Source of the DNA: an uncultured Myroides sp.
Lineage (GTDB): Bacteria; Bacteroidota; Bacteroidia; Flavobacteriales; Flavobacteriaceae
Length of the DNA stretch: 64,000 nucleotides
Reading direction: 5' to 3'
Assembly: GCA_913777665.1 (NCBI GenBank)
Contig: CAJYTF010000022.1
Span: 16,048-80,047 of the forward strand
In this document: positions 29,628-39,035 of the stretch, one piece after another
How positions within the stretch are numbered: the first letter of the stretch is position 1
Layout of the letters: every line of letters begins with the position of its first letter
Notes under the pieces: generated by a model
What the model was told of the DNA's origin: nothing
Database searches by the model: none
Seen by the model: the letters and a program-made list of their open reading frames with translations, nothing else
Position numbers and translations under genes: made by a program

Positions 29628-30425
29628 ATGCAATACGAAGGAGTTTTAAATAAAATGCACAGCGAATTTTTAAATCCTATACAATATTATCTGGTTTTTG
29701 AACAGGCGTTTATTAATATGAATCAAGTTATTAACAAACAGATTGAAATTCAGCATATTGGTTACCAATGTTTAAATTGCACAAAAGAGAAAAAAATATT
29801 TAGACAAGGTTTTTGTTATGATTGTTTTATGAAAAGCGCTGCTGCTGGCGATTGGATTATGCGTCCGGAATTAAGCACGGCACATTTAGGAATTGAAGAT
29901 CGTGATTTAGTGTATGAACAAAAAGTTCAATTACAACCACATATTGCTTATTTGGCTGTTGCGAGTGATTTAAAAATTGGAGTTACCCGAAAAACACAGG
30001 TGCCAACAAGATGGATTGATCAAGGAGCGTCGTTTGCGATTCCTGTAACCGAGGTTCCCAACAGATATTTGGCAGGAATTACCGAAGTTGCATTAAAAAG
30101 CCATTATACCGATAAAACCAATTGGCGAAAAATGTTATTAAATCAAATTTTAACTGTTGATTTGAATGAGGCTGTTAAAAATATTGAGCAGTTTTTACCT
30201 GCCGAAATTATTCCGTATTATAAAGAAACCAATCACGAAATTTATGAATTGAATTATCCGGTTGAAAGATATCTTACAAGCTGCAACAGTTTAAATTTAG
30301 ATAAAACTCCGAATTATTCAGGAAAATTGATCGGTATTAAAGGTCAATACCTTCTTTTTGAAGACGGAACGGTTTTTAATGTTAGAAGCTACGAAGGTTA
30401 TAAAGTAAATGTGAGTGTTTTGTAA
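29628..30425 (+). CDS. DUF2797 family protein with CxxC...CxxC zinc-ribbon-like motif
   Basis: CLNCTKEKKIFRQGFCYDC, LQPHIAYLAVASDLKIGVTRKTQVPTRWIDQGA. ATG at 29628 preferred over the track start. Confidence 0.85.
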   Translation: MQYEGVLNKMHSEFLNPIQYYLVFEQAFINMNQVINKQIEIQHIGYQCLNCTKEKKIFRQGFCYDCFMKSAAAGDWIMRPELSTAHLGIEDRDLVYEQKVQLQPHIAYLAVASDLKIGVTRKTQVPTRWIDQGASFAIPVTEVPNRYLAGITEVALKSHYTDKTNWRKMLLNQILTVDLNEAVKNIEQFLPAEIIPYYKETNHEIYELNYPVERYLTSCNSLNLDKTPNYSGKLIGIKGQYLLFEDGTVFNVRSYEGYKVNVSVL

Positions 30426-30453
30426 TTGTATTTTTTTTAAGTGTCACAAAGCA

Positions 30454-32826
30454 CTACTTACTTTTTCTCGCAAAATAATTACTCATAACTGTTACAAAAC
30501 TTATAATAGTTGCTGTACTTACAGGCATTATAATCGCAGCGACCAATGGCGATAAATTGTTTGATAGTGCAAAGCTTAAACCTACAATATTATAGGTAAT
30601 TGCCAAGCAATAACTCATTTTAATGGTTTTCATGGCATTTTTTGCAAAATTTAAAAAGTAAGGTAGTTTAGTAAAAACCGATGCATCGATAATAGCATCG
30701 CTGGCTGGAGTGAAAACATTTACGTTTTCTGAAATCGATATTCCAATATCGCTTTGAGCCAACGCACCGGCGTCGTTCAAACCATCGCCAATCATTAGTA
30801 CATTATGGTTTGTAAGCTGTAAATTTTTAATAAAATTGAGTTTATCATCAGGTTTTTGGTTAAAAATTAATCGAGTATTTTCAGGAACCAACCGTTCCAA
30901 CATACGTTGTTCGCCATTGTTATCGCCCGAAAGCACATATAATTTGTAATTTCTGTTTTTCAGCGTATCAAACAATTCCTTGATTCCTTCGCGGTATTCG
31001 TTTTCGAACACATAAAAACCTTTGACTTTATTATTTATGCTAATATAAACTTTGGTTTGATTGATTTCTGAAGCATCGTTTACTCCTACCCAACTTGCCG
31101 AACCAATTTTCAGCGTTTGATCCTTAAAAAATCCTTCGATACCTTTTCCGGCAACTTCCTGATAATTCAAAGGTTTTTCGATCGATGTTTCTGGTAGAAT
31201 CAAATACAATCGTCGACTTAACGGATGATTTGATCCACGCACGATGTTTTTCAAAGCCGTTAAATCATCTTTTGAAAGCGGATCGCCCACGTATTTAATC
31301 TGCTGATTGGTGTTTGATGTCAACGTACCTGTTTTATCAAAAACAACTGTATCAACTTTAGAAAGCTGTTCAATTACAGCGGTATTCTTCAAATAAAGCT
31401 TTCGTTTCCCCATTAATCGAATCACATTTCCCCAAGTATAAGGTGCGGTTAATGCCAATGCACACGGACATGCAACGATTAAAACGGCGGTTAAAACATT
31501 AAATGCATCGTTAAAACTTGTAAAACTCCACCCAGTAAAACCAATAATGGCAATAGTTAGCAAAGCCGGCGTAAAAATATGGCTGGCTTTATCGGTAATA
31601 GTCTGTATTTTTTGAGAAACTTTTTTCTGAAAAACTTCGTTACTCCACAACTGCGTCAGGTAACTTTGCGAAACCGTATTTATGGCTTCAACAGTCACGG
31701 CGTTACCTACCTGCTTTCCGCCCGCATAAATTTTATCGCCCGATTTTTTCTCAACCGGAACAGCCTCGCCCGTCACAAAACTATAATCGATAAAAGCAGT
31801 ATCAGATAGCAGAATGGCATCAACAGGAATTAATTCTTCGTTACGAATTAACAATTGATTTCCTTTTTCGATCTCATAAACCTGAATGGGAACTTCTTTC
31901 TGTTGATCTATTTTAGTTACTGCAATTGGGAAATACGATTTATAATCTCGTTCAAACGATAAAAAATTATAAGTTGTTTGTTGGATCAATTTACCCGAAA
32001 GCATAAAAAAGACCAATCCGCACATACTGTCTAAAAATCCGGCGCCGTCCTGAAAAAAGATATCAACCAAACTGCGCACAAACATGACGATTATTCCCAA
32101 TGCCATAGGAATATCAATATTATATGCCTTGGTTTTTATACTGTGATAAGCCGATTTATAATAAGGCGTTGCCGAATAAAGAAAAACGGGCAATGCCAAA
32201 AGTATGTTGAAATATCTGAAAAAATCACGGTATTGGTGCATCCAAACATCTTCAACATTAAAATATTCGGGAAATGAAAGCAGCATAATGTTTCCGAAAC
32301 CAAAAAAAGCCACGCCAATTTTATACAGCAAACTACGATCTATTAGCTTTGGCTTTGCATCGTACTGTTCCAAACTAATGTAAGGTTCGTAACCGATTGA
32401 TGCCAAAAGCAATACCAGATTTTTTAAAGAGATATTTTCGCTATTGTAAGTAATACTCACTTTTTTTTGCGAAAAAACTACCTGTGAATGAGTTACGGCT
32501 GCGTTTAAAGTATTCAGGTTTTCTAAAATCCAGATACACGAACTGCAATGAACATGCGGAATGTACAAACGGACAATCTGAGTGGATCCTTCTTTAAAAT
32601 CGAGCAGTTTGTCGGCAATATCTGCGTTTTCCAGATAATTATATTTAGAAGCAACATCTTTTGGAGCTGCTCCCGGATTTTTTTCAAAATCGTAATAAGT
32701 GCCTAAACCGTTTTCCGAAAATAAATCGTAAACCGTTTGGCAGCCTTTACAGCAGAAATCCTTATCATTAAAAACAATCACCTCATTTTCAACAATATCA
32801 TTTCCGCAATGATAACAATTCAACAT
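30454..32826 (-). CDS. ccoI: Heavy-metal translocating P-type ATPase, CcoI/FixI-like (cytochrome cbb3 maturation type)
   Basis: N-terminal Cys-rich CYHCGNDI...FCCKGCQTVY, HMA motif HVHCSSCIWIL, CPCALALTAP, DKTGTLTS, GDGLNDAGAL. Confidence 0.9.
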   Translation of the reverse strand: MLNCYHCGNDIVENEVIVFNDKDFCCKGCQTVYDLFSENGLGTYYDFEKNPGAAPKDVASKYNYLENADIADKLLDFKEGSTQIVRLYIPHVHCSSCIWILENLNTLNAAVTHSQVVFSQKKVSITYNSENISLKNLVLLLASIGYEPYISLEQYDAKPKLIDRSLLYKIGVAFFGFGNIMLLSFPEYFNVEDVWMHQYRDFFRYFNILLALPVFLYSATPYYKSAYHSIKTKAYNIDIPMALGIIVMFVRSLVDIFFQDGAGFLDSMCGLVFFMLSGKLIQQTTYNFLSFERDYKSYFPIAVTKIDQQKEVPIQVYEIEKGNQLLIRNEELIPVDAILLSDTAFIDYSFVTGEAVPVEKKSGDKIYAGGKQVGNAVTVEAINTVSQSYLTQLWSNEVFQKKVSQKIQTITDKASHIFTPALLTIAIIGFTGWSFTSFNDAFNVLTAVLIVACPCALALTAPYTWGNVIRLMGKRKLYLKNTAVIEQLSKVDTVVFDKTGTLTSNTNQQIKYVGDPLSKDDLTALKNIVRGSNHPLSRRLYLILPETSIEKPLNYQEVAGKGIEGFFKDQTLKIGSASWVGVNDASEINQTKVYISINNKVKGFYVFENEYREGIKELFDTLKNRNYKLYVLSGDNNGEQRMLERLVPENTRLIFNQKPDDKLNFIKNLQLTNHNVLMIGDGLNDAGALAQSDIGISISENVNVFTPASDAIIDASVFTKLPYFLNFAKNAMKTIKMSYCLAITYNIVGLSFALSNNLSPLVAAIIMPVSTATIISFVTVMSNYFARKSK

Positions 32827-32879
32827 TTCTTTTTGCTTTATACCTTGTACAAAATTCAGAAGGTCTATCTTTAAAAAAA

Positions 32880-32893
32880 ATGATAATTGTCAT
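32880..32893. promoter_or_regulatory. Inverted repeat, candidate Crp/Fnr-family binding site
   Basis: ATGATAATTGTCAT, near-perfect palindrome between divergent ccoI and the Crp/Fnr regulator gene. Confidence 0.55.
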
Positions 32894-32923
32894 AATAATC
32901 GTATATTTGCAAAAACTAATTTA

Positions 32924-33604
32924 ATGGGCAAGTGTGAGCAGTGCATCGTTAGAGAATTGAGTTCGTTAAAGGCTTTGTCTAAAGACGAACTGATTCATTT
33001 AGCGAAGTGTAAAGACAGTTTTCTTATAAAAAAAGGCGACGTTATTTTTAGCGAAGGCGATGTAATGAATGGCGTTTACTGCATTAAACAAGGCACATGC
33101 AAATTGGTTAAAATGAATTCTAGCGGAAAAGATACTATTCTAAAACTGATTACCAAAGGCGATTTGTTAGGTCAAACATCGATCTTAACCGAAGGAAAAG
33201 CTACTTTAAGCGCCGTTGCTGTGGAAGATATGCAGGTTTGTTTTATTCCGAAAAACGAAGTATTAGGCTTTATTGGCAACAACAAAAATTTTTCGTTTGA
33301 AGTTACAAAAGATGTTTGCCAAAACCTTAATTACGCAACCGATTTTGCCATAAACCATACGCACAAAACCGTAAAAGAACGTTTAGCACAAGCTTTGCTC
33401 GATATTTTAGATTCTGCCGGAACTGATGCTGAAGGTTTTTTAAGTTTACAATTAAGCAGAGAAGAAATTGCAAGTATGGTTGGAACTGCTACCGAAAGTT
33501 GCATAAGACTGCTTGCCGAATTAAAAAAAGCTGGAATTATAGATTTAAAAGCAAAAAGAATAAAAATTTTAAAGCTGAACGAATTAAAAAGTTTAGCACA
33601 ATAA
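32924..33604 (+). CDS. Crp/Fnr family transcriptional regulator
   Basis: cNMP-binding fold (GDVIFSEGDVMNGVYCIKQGTCKLVK), HTH LSREEIASMVGTATESCIRLLAELKKAGII. Confidence 0.93.
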   Translation: MGKCEQCIVRELSSLKALSKDELIHLAKCKDSFLIKKGDVIFSEGDVMNGVYCIKQGTCKLVKMNSSGKDTILKLITKGDLLGQTSILTEGKATLSAVAVEDMQVCFIPKNEVLGFIGNNKNFSFEVTKDVCQNLNYATDFAINHTHKTVKERLAQALLDILDSAGTDAEGFLSLQLSREEIASMVGTATESCIRLLAELKKAGIIDLKAKRIKILKLNELKSLAQ

Positions 33605-33652
33605 TTTTATAAAGCCTTTTAAAGTAAATGCTAATTTGTGTATTTTCGCATT

Positions 33653-34666
33653 ATGATGAATACAAACGATACAGCATTTTTAACCGATTTTTTAAAAACG
33701 CCCAAACAAATAACAATTGTTCCGCACCGCAACCCCGATGGTGATGCATTAGGTTCGTGTTTAGGTCTTTACCACGTTTTAATACAGCTTAACCATACCG
33801 TAAAAGTAATTTCACCTAACGAATTTCCTGAATTTATTTCTTGGCTTCCGGCTTCTGAAGAAGTTTTGGTTTTCGAAAAAAACTTCGATGCCTGCAAAAC
33901 TTTTTTACAAGGAAGTGATTTGGTTTTTACGTTAGATTTTAATGCGTTGCACCGTGCAGGCGATCAAATGGGATCGTATTTAGAGAAACTGCGCAAACCG
34001 TTTGTAATGATCGATCATCACCAAATGCCCGATGCGTATGCAAAAATCACGGTTTCCAATACTTCTTTCGGATCAACCTGCGAATTATTGTATCGTTTCC
34101 TAGAAGAATTAAACCTTAAGCAATATATCAACAGAGATGCAGCAACCTGTATTTACACAGGTATTGTAACCGATTCTGGTTCATTTAAATTCGTAAAAAC
34201 AACCGGCGATACACACCGTGTAGTTGCAGACTTGATCGATTTAGGGGTTGATAATCCAAAAGTACATAATTCACTTTTCAGCACGGCATCGTTCAATCAG
34301 TTGCAATTATTAGGCAGAGCGCTACAGCATTTAAAGGTAATGCCCGAAAAAAGCACGGCATATACGTTTCTTTCTCAAGACGATTTAAACGAATTCGATT
34401 ATCAAAAAGGCGATACCGAAGGAATTGTAAATTACGGATTATCTTTAAAAGGAATTAATCTGGCGGCAATATTCATCGAAAATAAAGAAGAAGGAATGAT
34501 TAAGATTTCTTTTAGATCTGAAGGAGATTTTGATGTAAACGAATTTGCACGCAGCTATTTCAATGGCGGCGGACATATTAATGCAGCTGGAGGAAAATCG
34601 TTCGATACCTTGGAACAAACCGTTCTAAACTTTGAGACTATTTTAAACAATATCAACAAACAGTAA
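33653..34666 (+). CDS. DHH/DHHA1 phosphoesterase (NrnA-like oligoribonuclease/PAP phosphatase)
   Basis: PHRNPDGDALGS, MIDHHQMPD, GIVTDSGSFKF, FNGGGHINAAGG. Confidence 0.93.
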   Translation: MMNTNDTAFLTDFLKTPKQITIVPHRNPDGDALGSCLGLYHVLIQLNHTVKVISPNEFPEFISWLPASEEVLVFEKNFDACKTFLQGSDLVFTLDFNALHRAGDQMGSYLEKLRKPFVMIDHHQMPDAYAKITVSNTSFGSTCELLYRFLEELNLKQYINRDAATCIYTGIVTDSGSFKFVKTTGDTHRVVADLIDLGVDNPKVHNSLFSTASFNQLQLLGRALQHLKVMPEKSTAYTFLSQDDLNEFDYQKGDTEGIVNYGLSLKGINLAAIFIENKEEGMIKISFRSEGDFDVNEFARSYFNGGGHINAAGGKSFDTLEQTVLNFETILNNINKQ

Positions 34667-34667
34667 T

Positions 34668-35204
34668 ATGAAAAAAATAATTGCATGTTTTGCCCTAACC
34701 GGCTTATTGTTTGCCTGTAAACAGCCCGAGCCTCGCAAACCGGTGAGTTACAGTTCAGGTACTTTTATTAAGGAATCTGTTCAGCGAAACAAGAATATTG
34801 TTCAAGACGAAGAAAAACTGATCCAAAACGTCATTAAAAAAGATTCGGCGCATCATTATTACCAATCTACTTTAGGATTTTGGTACAAGTACGATGTTGC
34901 TGTTACAACCGATAGTTTACTGCCTAAAAAAGGCGATATCGTTAAACTGGATTTTGAAATTTACGACATCAACAGCAATTTAATTTATACAAAAGCCGAA
35001 ACAACCCCAAAAGTTTACGCTGTAGACAAGCAGGAAATTATGGTTGGTTTGCGCCACGCCGTAAAATTAATGCACAAAGGCGAAACCGTTTCGTTTATAT
35101 TTCCATCGCACATGGCTTATGGTTATTTGGGCGATAAAGAAAAAATTGGAACCAACGTTCCGCTCATCTGTAAAGTAACCCTTAACGATATTAAACCAGA
35201 ATAA
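34668..35204 (+). CDS. gldI: Gliding motility-associated FKBP-type PPIase lipoprotein GldI
   Basis: Lipobox GLLFAC, SYSSGTFIKESVQRNK, FKBP domain ending FPSHMAYGYLGDKEKIGTNVPLICKVTL. Confidence 0.88.
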   Translation: MKKIIACFALTGLLFACKQPEPRKPVSYSSGTFIKESVQRNKNIVQDEEKLIQNVIKKDSAHHYYQSTLGFWYKYDVAVTTDSLLPKKGDIVKLDFEIYDINSNLIYTKAETTPKVYAVDKQEIMVGLRHAVKLMHKGETVSFIFPSHMAYGYLGDKEKIGTNVPLICKVTLNDIKPE

Positions 35205-35207
35205 AAA

Positions 35208-36269
35208 ATGAAAAAACTATTATTTGCTTTTGCGTTAATTAGTGCGCAGGCTTTTGCACAAACCAAGTTAGCTGACGGTATGTATGCAAACTTTGTTACC
35301 AAAAAAGGTACCATTACCACTCAATTATATTACAATGAAACGCCGTTAACCGTAGCAAATTTTGTTGCTTTGGCAGAAGGAACACATCCGCAGGTTAAAT
35401 CAGAATACAAAGGAAAACCTTTTTATAACGGCTTGAAATTTCACCGCGTTATTGCCAATTTTATGATTCAGGGAGGCGATCCAAAAGGCGATGGTTCTGG
35501 TGAACCAGGTTACTTATTTGCAGATGAAATTGTTCCCACATTGAAACACGATGGTCCCGGAGTTTTATCTATGGCAAATCGTGGACCTATAACAAACGGA
35601 TCTCAATTTTTTATTACACACGTTGCTACGCCTCATTTAGACGGTCGCCATACTGTTTTTGGAAAAGTTGTTGACGGACAAAAAATTGTGGATGCTATTG
35701 AACAAAACGATGTTATTGAAAAAGTAGAAATCGTTCGTGTTGGAAAGGATGCAAAAAAATTCAATGCAGCAAAAACATTTACATCTGTTCAGGAAAAATT
35801 AAAGAAAGAAGAAGAACTTAAAAAGAAACAGGCAGAAGCTTTAAAAATCGAATCAAAAAAAATGTTCGATGATTATCTTGCAAAAGCAACGGCATATCCA
35901 TCGGGAATTAAAATGTATGTTGTTGAAAAAGGTGCAGGTATCAAACCAACCGAAGGCGAAAACATTCATTTTGATTACGCAGGATATTTAGCAGACGGAA
36001 CTTTGTTTGATACAGGTATTGAAGCTTTGGCAGAAAAACACGGAATTTTAAATCCACAAAGAAAAAATGCTAACGCATACCAACCATTAGATTACACTTT
36101 TGGAAATAAAGGTGGATTTATCGAAGGAATGACAGAAGGCTTATTACAATTGAACAAAGGAGATAAAGCATATATCTTTATTCCATCCAATTTAGGATAT
36201 GGCGAGCGCGCTATGGGACCAATTCCGGCAAATTCAAACTTAGTTTTTTACGTAGACATCAAACCTTAA
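35208..36269 (+). CDS. Dual-domain PPIase: cyclophilin (N) + FKBP (C), secreted
   Basis: [72 protein letters not shown]...[23 protein letters not shown]. Confidence 0.94.
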   Translation: MKKLLFAFALISAQAFAQTKLADGMYANFVTKKGTITTQLYYNETPLTVANFVALAEGTHPQVKSEYKGKPFYNGLKFHRVIANFMIQGGDPKGDGSGEPGYLFADEIVPTLKHDGPGVLSMANRGPITNGSQFFITHVATPHLDGRHTVFGKVVDGQKIVDAIEQNDVIEKVEIVRVGKDAKKFNAAKTFTSVQEKLKKEEELKKKQAEALKIESKKMFDDYLAKATAYPSGIKMYVVEKGAGIKPTEGENIHFDYAGYLADGTLFDTGIEALAEKHGILNPQRKNANAYQPLDYTFGNKGGFIEGMTEGLLQLNKGDKAYIFIPSNLGYGERAMGPIPANSNLVFYVDIKP

Positions 36270-36279
36270 TTACTATAAA

Positions 36280-37326
36280 ATGAAGAAAATTTTAGCATTA
36301 GCTGTATTAACGGCAACCTTATTTACAGCATGTAAAAAAGAAGAAGAAAGCAATTTACCAGAAGGCTTATATGCCGAAATTACCACTAACAAAGGAACTA
36401 TCACTGCTCAATTAGAATATGAAAAAGCTCCGTTAACGGTAGCGAACTTTGTAAGTTTGGCAGAAGGTAAAAACCCGTTTGTTGAAGCAAAATTCAAAGA
36501 CAAACCTTTTTACGACGGATTGACTTTTCACCGCGTTATTGCAGATTTTATGATTCAAGGTGGTGATCCATCAGGAACAGGCGAAGGCGGACCGGGTTAT
36601 AAATTTGCCGATGAATTTCATCCAGATTTAAAACACGACAAACCGGGTATTTTATCTATGGCAAATGCCGGTCCAACAACGAACGGTTCGCAATTTTTCA
36701 TAACACACGTTGCTACACCACATTTAGATGGTATGCACAGCGTTTTTGGTCATGTTATTGAAGGACAAGAAATTGTTAACACCATTGCTCAAGGCGATAA
36801 AATAGAAACCATAAAAATTATTCGTTCGGGCGATAAAGCAAAAGCTTTTGATGCAGCTAAAGTTTTCAAAGAAAAACAAGAACAAGCTAACAAAGTTCCA
36901 AACGAAACAAAAGCGGTTTTAGAAGATGCAAAAACAAAAGCAACTACTACTAACAGCGGTTTATCTTATTATATTTTTGAAAAAGGAAACGGCGAAAAAC
37001 CAAAGCAAGGCGACAAAATTAATGTGGCGTATGCAGGGTATTTTGAAGACGGACGTTTGTTTGATACCAGTATAGAAGATGTTGCTACAAAATACAATGT
37101 ATTAAATGCACAACGCAAAGCAGCAAACCAATACATTCCAATTCCTTTTGAATATGGTCAAAAAGTAGGTTTAATTCCAGGTTTTATTGAAGGGATCGAG
37201 CAATTGAGCATTGGTGACAAAGCGTACATCTTTATTCCATCGCATTTAGCTTATGGCGAACAAGGTGCAGGCGGTGTAATTCCACCAAATACCAACTTAA
37301 TTTTTGAACTGCATATTTCAAAATAA
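36280..37326 (+). CDS. Dual-domain PPIase: cyclophilin (N) + FKBP (C), lipoprotein paralog
   Basis: Lipobox TLFTAC; same two-domain architecture; [19 protein letters not shown] and [24 protein letters not shown]. Confidence 0.94.
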   Translation: MKKILALAVLTATLFTACKKEEESNLPEGLYAEITTNKGTITAQLEYEKAPLTVANFVSLAEGKNPFVEAKFKDKPFYDGLTFHRVIADFMIQGGDPSGTGEGGPGYKFADEFHPDLKHDKPGILSMANAGPTTNGSQFFITHVATPHLDGMHSVFGHVIEGQEIVNTIAQGDKIETIKIIRSGDKAKAFDAAKVFKEKQEQANKVPNETKAVLEDAKTKATTTNSGLSYYIFEKGNGEKPKQGDKINVAYAGYFEDGRLFDTSIEDVATKYNVLNAQRKAANQYIPIPFEYGQKVGLIPGFIEGIEQLSIGDKAYIFIPSHLAYGEQGAGGVIPPNTNLIFELHISK

Positions 37327-37329
37327 TAG

Positions 37330-37352
37330 AAAAGAGGCTTTTGCCTCTTTTG
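37330..37352 (+). terminator. Intrinsic terminator
   Basis: AAAAGAGGCTTTTGCCTCTTTT. Confidence 0.75.
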
Positions 37353-37387
37353 CTTTTAAATTCCTAATCTATCCTTAAAAATCAACA

Positions 37388-38941
37388 ATGAACAAAAACT
37401 ATTTAAAATCATCCTTATTACTTTCGTTTTCTGTATTAAGTCTATCTGTTTCAGCACAGAATAAATTTCAGCAAAACAAACAATCTATTTATAGCGAAAT
37501 CATCAATGAAGTTGAAAATAACAATCAGTTAGAGAATTTGGCATTTGAACTGTTAGATGAAATAGGTCCGCGTTTAGTAGGATCTCCAGAAATGCAACAG
37601 GCTCATAATTGGGTTGTTGATACGTACAAAAAATGGAATATTTCGGCTGAAAATGTTGCGTATGGCGAATGGAAATCGTGGCTGCGTGGTACAACGCAGA
37701 TCGAAATGACACATCCAAGAATTAAATCAATCGACGGAATGCAGCTTGCTTGGAATGCCAATACTAAAAAAGCAATTGAAGCAGAAGTGGTTGCAATGCC
37801 GATTTTTGAATCTAAAGCCGATTTTGAAACATGGGCTAATTCGGTTAAAGGAAAAATCGTTTTGATATCTCAATACCAAAAATCAGGCAGACCAGAAAAT
37901 CAGTGGAAAGAACACGCAACCGAAGAAGATTTTACATTGTTCAAAAATGAAAAAACCGATGATTTAACCGCTTGGAACAACAGTATTAAAGCTACCGGAA
38001 AAACCACACGCGAAATTGTAGAATATTTGGAAACCAAGGGCGCTGTTGGTTTTGTACAATCATATTACACCGGAACAATGGGCAGCAACCGTATTTTTTA
38101 TAGTTTTGCTAAAAACACACCAATGGTAGATGTTAGTTTAGAAGATTATGGTTTGTTACATCGTTTGGCAGTTAATGGAAAAACTCCAAAATTAAAGATC
38201 AATACCCAATCTAAAAATTTAGGAACATCAAAAACTTTTAATACCATTGCTACAATTCCCGGGAAAACCAAACCAAACGAATATGTGATGCTTTCGGCAC
38301 ATTTAGATTCTTGGGACGGTGCACAAGGTGCTACAGATAACGGAACGGGAACTATTTTAATGATGGAGGTTGCTCGTTTAATTCAGAAATATGCTCCGAA
38401 TAACGACCGAACCATTGTAATTGGACATTGGGGAAGCGAAGAGCAAGGGTTGAATGGTTCACGTGCATATATTATGGACAACCCAACCGAAGTACAGAAA
38501 ATCAAAGTCCTTTTTAATCAAGACAGCGGAACCGGTCGTATTAATTATATTGGCGGTCAAGGATTTACCCAATCTTACAACTATTTAGGCACTTGGTTGC
38601 AAAATGTTCCTGAAAGTAACAGAAAACACATTAAAACAGATTATCCGGGAATGCCTCAAGGTGGTGGAACAGATAATGCATCGTTTGTAGCAGCAGGTGT
38701 TCCGGCTTTTAACTTAGGAACTCAAAACTGGGATTACGGTCAATACACTTGGCATACCAACCGAGATACCTATGATAAAATTGTTTTTGAAGAATTAGAG
38801 CGAAATGTAATTACGACTACAATTCTTACTTTAGAAGCAGCAAACGATCCAAACGAAATCTCCAACGAAAAAAGAATTTTACCAACAAATACCCAATGGC
38901 CAACAGTAAAAGAGCCAAAAAGAAATTCTAAAGATTATTAA
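37388..38941 (+). CDS. M28 family metallopeptidase, secreted
   Basis: Signal peptide; VMLSAHLDSWDGAQGATDNGTGTILMMEVARLI, GHWGSEEQGLNGSRAY, QDSGTGRI. Confidence 0.92.
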   Translation: MNKNYLKSSLLLSFSVLSLSVSAQNKFQQNKQSIYSEIINEVENNNQLENLAFELLDEIGPRLVGSPEMQQAHNWVVDTYKKWNISAENVAYGEWKSWLRGTTQIEMTHPRIKSIDGMQLAWNANTKKAIEAEVVAMPIFESKADFETWANSVKGKIVLISQYQKSGRPENQWKEHATEEDFTLFKNEKTDDLTAWNNSIKATGKTTREIVEYLETKGAVGFVQSYYTGTMGSNRIFYSFAKNTPMVDVSLEDYGLLHRLAVNGKTPKLKINTQSKNLGTSKTFNTIATIPGKTKPNEYVMLSAHLDSWDGAQGATDNGTGTILMMEVARLIQKYAPNNDRTIVIGHWGSEEQGLNGSRAYIMDNPTEVQKIKVLFNQDSGTGRINYIGGQGFTQSYNYLGTWLQNVPESNRKHIKTDYPGMPQGGGTDNASFVAAGVPAFNLGTQNWDYGQYTWHTNRDTYDKIVFEELERNVITTTILTLEAANDPNEISNEKRILPTNTQWPTVKEPKRNSKDY

Positions 38942-38970
38942 AAAAAGCTGTTCAAATGAACAGCTTTTTT
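38941..38970 (+). terminator. Intrinsic terminator
   Basis: AAAAAAGCTGTTCAAATGAACAGCTTTTTT. Confidence 0.85.
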
Positions 38971-39035
38971 GTTATTTAACAACCTTTTTAATGAAATTAA
39001 TTATGTATATTTGACAATTAACCAAATATTCATTT

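Noticed and set aside
32880-32910. Calling a standard Bacteroidetes promoter from TTG (32887) and TATATTTG (32902)
   Set aside because: The spacing is only about 12 nt, far shorter than the usual 17-23 nt; only the palindrome is reported.
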